From an uncultured Hyphomicrobiales bacterium (GTDB lineage: Bacteria > Pseudomonadota > Alphaproteobacteria > Rhizobiales > Beijerinckiaceae): a DNA stretch of 48,147 nt. The DNA lies in contig CAIRGA010000071.1 of the NCBI GenBank assembly GCA_903877935.1, positions 1-48,147 on the forward strand. The letters are read 5' to 3'. A program made the position numbers and the translations under genes. Of the stretch, positions 43,385-48,147 are shown one piece after another. Numbering within the stretch: position 1 is the stretch's first letter; each line of letters starts with the position of its first letter. The notes beneath the pieces are model-generated. The model was not told the origin of the DNA and did not search any database. It was given only the letters and a program-made list of their open reading frames with translations.

Positions 43385-44521
43385 GTGATCAAGAACACGA
43401 CATCTGTAAGCCGCCGTTCCTTTCTAAAGAGCACGGCAGCTCTCGGCCTCGGTGCAGTTGCTGCACCAGCGCTGATTTCCCGCTCCGCACTCGCCTCCTC
43501 TGGCGAGCTCAATTATATGGGCTGGGCCGGCTACGACTTCAAAGACGCCTTTGCTTCGTTTACGAAAGCAACCGGCATCAAGATGAACTTCACGGAACAG
43601 CCTGATAACGACACGATCTTTGCTCAAGCAAAGCTTGCTATCCAAACGGGCGCAATCGACGTCATCGAACCTACCGTTGACCGGGTGCAGTCCTACAACG
43701 AAAATGGCCTGGTTCAGGCTTGGGACATGAGCAAGATCAAGCTCGACCAGTGGGAAGCTGGCCTTGTAAGCGGTCAGGCTGGCGACATGGCCACGATCGA
43801 TGGCAAGCGTCTGTTCCTCCCCGGCGTCTGGGGCACGGAAGCATTGACCTTCAACACGAAGGACGCTCCGATGGAATACGGCAAGGCAAGCCTCGCCGAC
43901 CTTTGGGATCCAAAGTTTGAAGGCAAGGTCTGCGTGCGCGCTCACTCCTCGCTCGCAGCCCTTGGCCGCGTGTTGGATGCGCAGGGCAAGCTTCCGCATC
44001 CATTCATGGAAGGCTACAAGGACGACGCCAAGATGAAGAAGATCTGGGACGTTATCCTCGCCGAAGCCATCAAGCATAAGAAGAACATCGCTCAATTCTG
44101 GAAGGGCGAAAACGAAGCTCAGGCTGGTTTCCGTACCAATGGTTGCGTGATCGGTCTGACGTGGGATTCCACCGGCTACAACATGGGCAAGGAAGGTCCT
44201 TTCTCCTACATCGCTCCTAAGGAGGGCGCGTTTGCTTGGAACCAGGGCAACATGCTCATGAAGAACGCCAAGAACGTTGAACAGGCGCATGCGTTCCAGA
44301 ACTGGGTATCTTCGGCTGAAGGTTCCGCACTTTGGGCAACCGCATTCTCGGCCAACCCAGTGGGCAAGGGCGCAGGCGCGAAGCTCGATGCAGCGGTTGC
44401 AAAGTTCTACACGGACTCGTTCCCAGGCGACGCGCTTTCGAAGCTTTGGTGGTGGCCCGTTCAGACCAGCTCGTTCTTGAAGCTGCGTGCTGAATACGCC
44501 GACAAGTTCATCGCGGCATAA
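43385..44521 (+). CDS. ABC transporter substrate-binding protein, spermidine/putrescine (PotD/PotF) or PhnS type
   Basis: 378 residues from a GTG with GGAG eight bases upstream; the frame opens at 43349. The N-terminus is a twin-arginine signal (SRRSFLK, R10-R11, then a hydrophobic stretch to ALASSG). The mature part matches family 1 PotD-like binding proteins (LNYMGWAGYDF, KATGIKMNFTEQPD). Codon use is strongly biased, with almost only AAG for lysine, which suggests high expression. A strong terminator follows directly. The gene order binding protein, ATPase, permease, permease is that of PotFGHI and PhnSTUV. Polyamine or aminophosphonate are the main candidate ligands. Confidence 0.87.
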   Translation: MIKNTTSVSRRSFLKSTAALGLGAVAAPALISRSALASSGELNYMGWAGYDFKDAFASFTKATGIKMNFTEQPDNDTIFAQAKLAIQTGAIDVIEPTVDRVQSYNENGLVQAWDMSKIKLDQWEAGLVSGQAGDMATIDGKRLFLPGVWGTEALTFNTKDAPMEYGKASLADLWDPKFEGKVCVRAHSSLAALGRVLDAQGKLPHPFMEGYKDDAKMKKIWDVILAEAIKHKKNIAQFWKGENEAQAGFRTNGCVIGLTWDSTGYNMGKEGPFSYIAPKEGAFAWNQGNMLMKNAKNVEQAHAFQNWVSSAEGSALWATAFSANPVGKGAGAKLDAAVAKFYTDSFPGDALSKLWWWPVQTSSFLKLRAEYADKFIAA

Positions 44522-44537
44522 TCAAGAAGCCTTTAAG

Positions 44538-44566
44538 CGGCGGGTTTTCGGACCCGCCGTTTTTTT
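44538..44566 (+). terminator. Strong intrinsic terminator inside the ABC operon, after the binding-protein gene
   Basis: CGGCGGGT (44538-44545) and ACCCGCCG (44552-44559) form an 8-bp GC-rich stem with a 6-nt loop, followed by seven T residues. It lies between the binding-protein gene and its ATPase gene. Partial readthrough would explain excess binding protein over membrane components. Confidence 0.9.
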
Positions 44567-44607
44567 ACATAAACCTAGCGCGGCATCAGAAAGAACTCGG
44601 TTTTAAA

Positions 44608-45705
44608 ATGAGTGAAGACGTTCATTTATCCCAAATTTGCATGGATTTCGGCAGTTTCCGCGCGGTCAATAATGTTGAAGTAACGATCAAGCCCGGCGAG
44701 TTCTTCTCCTTTCTAGGCCCATCGGGCTGCGGCAAGACGACGATCCTCCGTTTGATTTCCGGCTTTATGGAGCCGACCCAAGGTGCGGTAAAAATTGGTG
44801 GCAAAGACATGAAGGGCATCCGCCCGAATGCCCGCCCGACCGCCCTTATCTTTCAGAATTTAGCACTCTTCCCGCTGATGCCCGTTTGGGAAAACATCAC
44901 ATTTGGTCTTGAAGTTCGCGGTGTTTCAAAAGAAACTCGCCGCGCAAAGGCGGAAGAGTTGCTGCAACTCGTTGATCTTCACGATTCGGCCGACAAGCGC
45001 ATCAGTCAATTGTCCGGTGGCCAGAAGCAACGCGTGGCAATTGCCCGCGCGCTTGCGGTTGAGCCTAAGGTGATGTTGCTCGATGAGCCGCTTTCAGCGC
45101 TCGATCTGAAGCTTCGCCAGCATATGCGCGCGGAATTACGCGCCATTCAAAAGCGTACCGGCGTTACCTTTATCTATATCACGCATGATCAGGGCGAAGC
45201 GCTCGCTATGTCGGATCGGGTTGGTGTGATGTCGCAAGGTATTTTGCAACAGGTCGCTACGCCGCAGGAAATCTATAACAATCCTGTAAACGGCTTTGTT
45301 GCTTCCTTCGTTGGTGAGAACAATGTCATCAATGGAAAGGTGGCGTCGGTTAACGGCGGAATGGCGCAGTTCGAAACGGCCAAAGGGTCGTTCCACGCGA
45401 AACTCGGTGCTTCGGTTGGTTTAGGTGATCAAGCCAAACTTTTCGTCCGACCCGAATTTTGTTCGCTTCAACCGGCAAGCGAAACAAAAGCCAATTCGAT
45501 TGCAGTTGAAGTAACCGAGATTGCCTTTGAAGGTAATTTCGTGAACGTTTTTGTTCGTGATAACAGCGGCGATACGCATATGGTTCAGGTTCAAAATGAT
45601 CCATCTCTGCCGCCGCCTGCGCCGCATACGGCCTGTCAAATGGTCTTCAATCCCGAAAGCTGCATGATTTTGTCAGAAGCCGCAACTTCCCGGCACGGGC
45701 ATTGA
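44608..45705 (+). CDS. ABC transporter ATP-binding protein (PotA/PotG/PhnT type)
   Basis: A 365-residue ATPase. Walker A is GPSGCGKT (37-44), the signature LSGGQ is at 135-139, Walker B ends at E160 in VMLLDEPLSALD, and the switch histidine is H193. A C-terminal TOBE domain (about 285-355) matches the PotA/MalK class. It energises import through the two downstream permeases. It is 14 nt before the first permease gene. Confidence 0.9.
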   Translation: MSEDVHLSQICMDFGSFRAVNNVEVTIKPGEFFSFLGPSGCGKTTILRLISGFMEPTQGAVKIGGKDMKGIRPNARPTALIFQNLALFPLMPVWENITFGLEVRGVSKETRRAKAEELLQLVDLHDSADKRISQLSGGQKQRVAIARALAVEPKVMLLDEPLSALDLKLRQHMRAELRAIQKRTGVTFIYITHDQGEALAMSDRVGVMSQGILQQVATPQEIYNNPVNGFVASFVGENNVINGKVASVNGGMAQFETAKGSFHAKLGASVGLGDQAKLFVRPEFCSLQPASETKANSIAVEVTEIAFEGNFVNVFVRDNSGDTHMVQVQNDPSLPPPAPHTACQMVFNPESCMILSEAATSRHGH

Positions 45706-45719
45706 GGGGCTAGCGAGAC

Positions 45720-46604
45720 ATGCAAGAACTTATTCGGCGATATGGGATTAGTTTATCGGTGATTATGGCGGCGATGACGGCCTTTTGGCTTCTCGCATTG
45801 GTTGTTATTCCAAACCTTGTGCTCTTTAAGTTCTCGTTTCGGCTCTATCTTCCCGTCGATCAATTGGGCGGCCCCAATGACGTCTATACGCTGAAAAATT
45901 ACGCCACGTTTTTTAGCAGCCCTATTCACATCAACGTGTTTTTCTTGACGATTCTATACAGCAGCCTGGTGACCATTATCTGCCTCGCCGTTACTTACCC
46001 ACTCGCCTATATACTCGCTAAAGTGTTGAAACCAACCGACACCGCGACATTCTTTCTCGTACTACTCATTCCATTATGGGTGAGTGAGATTTTAAGATCG
46101 TTTGCTTGGTTCATTATTCTATCAATGCAGGGGCCATTAAATGCGATCCTCACCGGTATCGGATTAATCGATAAGCCGATCCGTTGGATATCAGGCTTTC
46201 AATCGGTCGTTATCGGTTTGGTCTATGCCTATATCCTCTTTATGTTGTTCCCGATTTACAACGCGATCCAAGCGCTTGATACGAACCAAATCGAAGCCTC
46301 GCAGGATCTTGGTGCATCCACTTGGCGCACGCATTGGCGGGTTATCATTCCACACGCGAAGCCCGGTATCGCATCGGGTTGCGTGATGGTGTTCATGCTC
46401 TGCGCGGGTTCTGTGGTTGTGCCAACCACACTTGCCTCAACCAATTCGCGTTGGTTCACGGAAATCATCCAACAATGGATGTTTGAAGGCCTCGATTGGA
46501 ATGTTGGATCAGCATATGCCTTCCTTCTTCTCGCCTTGTGCATCCTGTTTGTTAGCCTCGTCATGCGCGTACTGAACGTACGCCTTGTCGATATTGCCAA
46601 GTGA
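45720..46604 (+). CDS. ABC transporter permease (PotB/PotH/PhnU type)
   Basis: A 294-residue inner-membrane protein with six helices. The cytoplasmic EAA loop is EASQDLGASTWRTHWRVIIP, the docking site for the ATPase. It is the first permease of the importer and overlaps no neighbour. The second permease starts 10 nt after its stop. Confidence 0.9.
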   Translation: MQELIRRYGISLSVIMAAMTAFWLLALVVIPNLVLFKFSFRLYLPVDQLGGPNDVYTLKNYATFFSSPIHINVFFLTILYSSLVTIICLAVTYPLAYILAKVLKPTDTATFFLVLLIPLWVSEILRSFAWFIILSMQGPLNAILTGIGLIDKPIRWISGFQSVVIGLVYAYILFMLFPIYNAIQALDTNQIEASQDLGASTWRTHWRVIIPHAKPGIASGCVMVFMLCAGSVVVPTTLASTNSRWFTEIIQQWMFEGLDWNVGSAYAFLLLALCILFVSLVMRVLNVRLVDIAK

Positions 46605-46614
46605 GGGACGGACG

Positions 46615-47433
46615 ATGAATTCCCAAACCTTCGCTAAGATTACGATGCGGGTCTATCTCGCACTGTTTCTTGCTTACATGCTGCTGCCTTTGGCAATCAT
46701 GGGGGGCGCAGGCCTTAACAATACGCGGTTTCCATCGGTATATCCGTGGGTCGGCATCACCGATCGGTGGTTCGTCGATTTATGGAATGACCAGCGCATG
46801 TGGGGGGCGGTGCGCAACACAACATGGGTTGCGTTGGCCGTTGTCGCAATTTCAGTTCCGATAGGAACGGCAGCCGCTATTTTGTTGAACAGCGTTAAGC
46901 CGAAAGTTCGCTCCTTCCTCTATGGCTTTATGGTGGCGCCAATTTTGACGCCTGGTGCCGTCATTGGCATTTCAACGCTACTGTTCTGGAATAGTTTTGG
47001 CGTATCGGCTGGGCTTTATCTCTCGGTCTTGGGACAGGTTTCGTTTGTAGCAGCCTATGTGATGCTCTTGGTGCTTGCGCGGCTACAAAGCTTTGATCCG
47101 GGACTTGAAGAAGCCGCCCTCGATCTTGGTGCAAGCCATGGACAAGTTATTCGCCGCATTCTTGTGCCGCATCTTTATCCGGCCATTGGTGCGGGTGCGA
47201 TTATCGCCTTTTTCCAATCGGTCGAAAATTTCAACGTGACTTTGTTTACGCGCGGCAACTCCGACACGTTGACCGTTTATGTCGGGTCGAAGATTCGCTC
47301 AGGCATCACGCCAACCATCAATGCGCTGGCGCTCTTGCTGATTATCGTCACGGTGGTCTGCGCCATTATCTACGAAGTATTGCGCCGTCGGGCCGAAAAG
47401 CGCGCTGCTGCGTTGGTCGCTGTTGAAGAATAA
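46615..47433 (+). CDS. ABC transporter permease (PotC/PotI/PhnV type)
   Basis: A 272-residue protein with six helices and the EAA loop EEAALDLGASHGQVIRRILV. The start at 46615 has GAGGGACGG upstream; an in-frame start at 46585 inside the previous gene is less likely. It closes the four-gene importer, and a strong terminator follows 7 nt after its stop codon. Confidence 0.9.
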   Translation: MNSQTFAKITMRVYLALFLAYMLLPLAIMGGAGLNNTRFPSVYPWVGITDRWFVDLWNDQRMWGAVRNTTWVALAVVAISVPIGTAAAILLNSVKPKVRSFLYGFMVAPILTPGAVIGISTLLFWNSFGVSAGLYLSVLGQVSFVAAYVMLLVLARLQSFDPGLEEAALDLGASHGQVIRRILVPHLYPAIGAGAIIAFFQSVENFNVTLFTRGNSDTLTVYVGSKIRSGITPTINALALLLIIVTVVCAIIYEVLRRRAEKRAAALVAVEE

Positions 47434-47440
47434 TAAAAAA

Positions 47441-47474
47441 GGCGCTTTCGATATTTAAACCGAAAGCGCCCTTT
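47441..47474. terminator. Bidirectional terminator between the importer and the aldo/keto reductase gene
   Basis: GGCGCTTTCG (47441-47450) and CGAAAGCGCC (47461-47470) form a perfect 10-bp stem with a 10-nt loop. CTTT follows on the plus strand and TTTTTT on the minus strand. Confidence 0.88.
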
Positions 47475-47506
47475 GACATTATCCGATCAATGGTAATTGA
47501 CCGTTC

Positions 47507-48147
47507 CTATGGGCAGGGATTGCAATAGGTGTGGTGTATCGCATTAATCTTTGCCTCTAGCTCGGGCGTCATTACAATATCTATGGATGCAATGGCAATT
47601 TTAAGCTGTTCCATCGAGGTCGCGCCAATGATGTTGGCGCCGAGAAATGGTCGCGAATTGACGAAGGCTTGGGCTAAATCTTCGGTCCTGATACCAACTT
47701 CTTTCGCCAAAGCCACATAGGCCTTAATGGCAGGTTCGGCATTCGGCGTTTGATAGCGCTGGCCACGATTGAATAGCGTTGTGCGGGCGCCAGCAGGGCG
47801 TGCGCCATCCAAATATTTTCCGGTGAGATAGCCTTGCGCCAAGGGCGAAAATGCCAATAGCCCGGCCTCCTCGCGCATTGAAACTTCAGCAAGTGCCGTC
47901 TCATAGGTGCGGTTCAAGAGATTATAGGCATTTTGGATGCTCGCCATGCGCGGCAAACCATGTTTATCCGACAAAGCGAGATAGTGCATCGTGCCCCACG
48001 CGCTTTCGTTTGAAAGGCCGACGTGACGGATCTTGCCTTCCTTCACACACGTGCCGAGTGTTTCGAGAATTTCGAGCATTGAGTTTTCATGGCCTTGATA
48101 GGTCTCAAGCTTGAATGCCGTTGGATTGGAACCCCATGGCATCGGAC
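47507..48147 (-). CDS. Aldo/keto reductase, Tas-like (C-terminal part; cut by window edge)
   Basis: The frame is open to the right edge, so the N-terminus with the catalytic Asp/Tyr/Lys is outside. The visible ~213 residues include the catalytic-His-distal barrel part: GKIRHVGLSNESAWG, IQNAYNLLNRTYE and LLAFSPLAQGYLTGKYLDG, then the NADPH-binding ANIIGATSMEQL. The pattern closely follows E. coli Tas. An internal ATG at 48142 is not a credible start because homology continues upstream. Substrate unknown. Confidence 0.87.
   Translation of the reverse strand, partial: PMPWGSNPTAFKLETYQGHENSMLEILETLGTCVKEGKIRHVGLSNESAWGTMHYLALSDKHGLPRMASIQNAYNLLNRTYETALAEVSMREEAGLLAFSPLAQGYLTGKYLDGARPAGARTTLFNRGQRYQTPNAEPAIKAYVALAKEVGIRTEDLAQAFVNSRPFLGANIIGATSMEQLKIAIASIDIVMTPELEAKINAIHHTYCNPCP

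Noticed and set aside
43424-44290. Long antisense open frame over the substrate-binding protein gene
   Set aside because: It results from the strong codon bias of the sense gene and encodes nothing recognisable.
30799-47433. Mobile island boundaries around the phosphonate block
   Set aside because: No tRNA, integrase, transposase or flanking direct repeat is visible at either end, and base composition looks similar to the rest by eye.

Overview
This window looks like a chromosomal segment of an alphaproteobacterium, most likely of the Hyphomicrobiales (Rhizobiales) or a near relative. The pointers are gene content and order: bolA / J-domain protein / cobS / cobT, an SUV3-like helicase, a DUF3108 protein, an IalB-family protein, dapF-mtaB-ftsY, a putA gene divergent from an Lrp-type regulator, and a cluster of GANTC (CcrM-type) sites in one intergenic region. 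No rRNA, tRNA, CRISPR array, prophage or insertion sequence is visible. Genes are tightly packed on both strands. Three convergent pairs overlap at their stop codons by 4 bp.

Layout. 1-0.9 kb: 5' end of putA (minus) divergent from an Lrp/AsnC regulator. 1-7.4 kb: lipid activation and small-molecule export, with two acyl-CoA synthetases tail to tail, a His-rich G3E metallochaperone GTPase, and two divergent EamA-type transporters. 7.4-11.4 kb: bolA, a J-domain protein, and cobS-cobT of aerobic cobaltochelatase. 11.4-17 kb: queuosine-precursor transporter, rpmB, a DUF3108 protein, a 455-bp non-coding region with repeats and a DnaA box, and the helicase. 17-25 kb: DUF3772/MscS channel, pyrophosphatase, MBL-fold hydrolase, a secreted GyrI-like protein, dapF, mtaB, an RluA-type pseudouridine synthase and ftsY. 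26-30.7 kb: rlmN, IalB-like protein, an ECF sigma factor, pterin dehydratase, thpR and a third EamA transporter.

The accessory part is 30.8-47.4 kb. A DeoR-type regulator precedes phnW-phnA-phnY, the complete 2-aminoethylphosphonate (AEP) route: transamination to phosphonoacetaldehyde, oxidation to phosphonoacetate, hydrolysis to acetate plus phosphate. After a bidirectional terminator comes an omega-amino acid:pyruvate aminotransferase, divergent from a MocR-type regulator that heads an apparent operon with acetate kinase, an agmatinase/guanidinobutyrase-type ureohydrolase and a penicillin-acylase-type Ntn hydrolase with no signal peptide. Next is a four-gene ABC importer (binding protein, ATPase, two permeases) of the PotFGHI/PhnSTUV type, with a PHO-box-like sequence in its promoter region. 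The window ends in an aldo/keto reductase (minus, cut by the edge).

The best candidate for something undescribed is this right-hand block. Read together, the genes could import a conjugated aminoalkyl compound (an acylated or amidino derivative of AEP or of another omega-amine), strip the acyl and amidino groups in the cytoplasm, transaminate the free amine, and recover acetate through acetate kinase. The phn part is known biochemistry; its link to the acylase/ureohydrolase operon is inference. Regulatory sequences support two parts of it: TGTGGTAT-type repeats shared by the DeoR gene and phnW promoter regions, and PHO-box-like repeats before the transporter.
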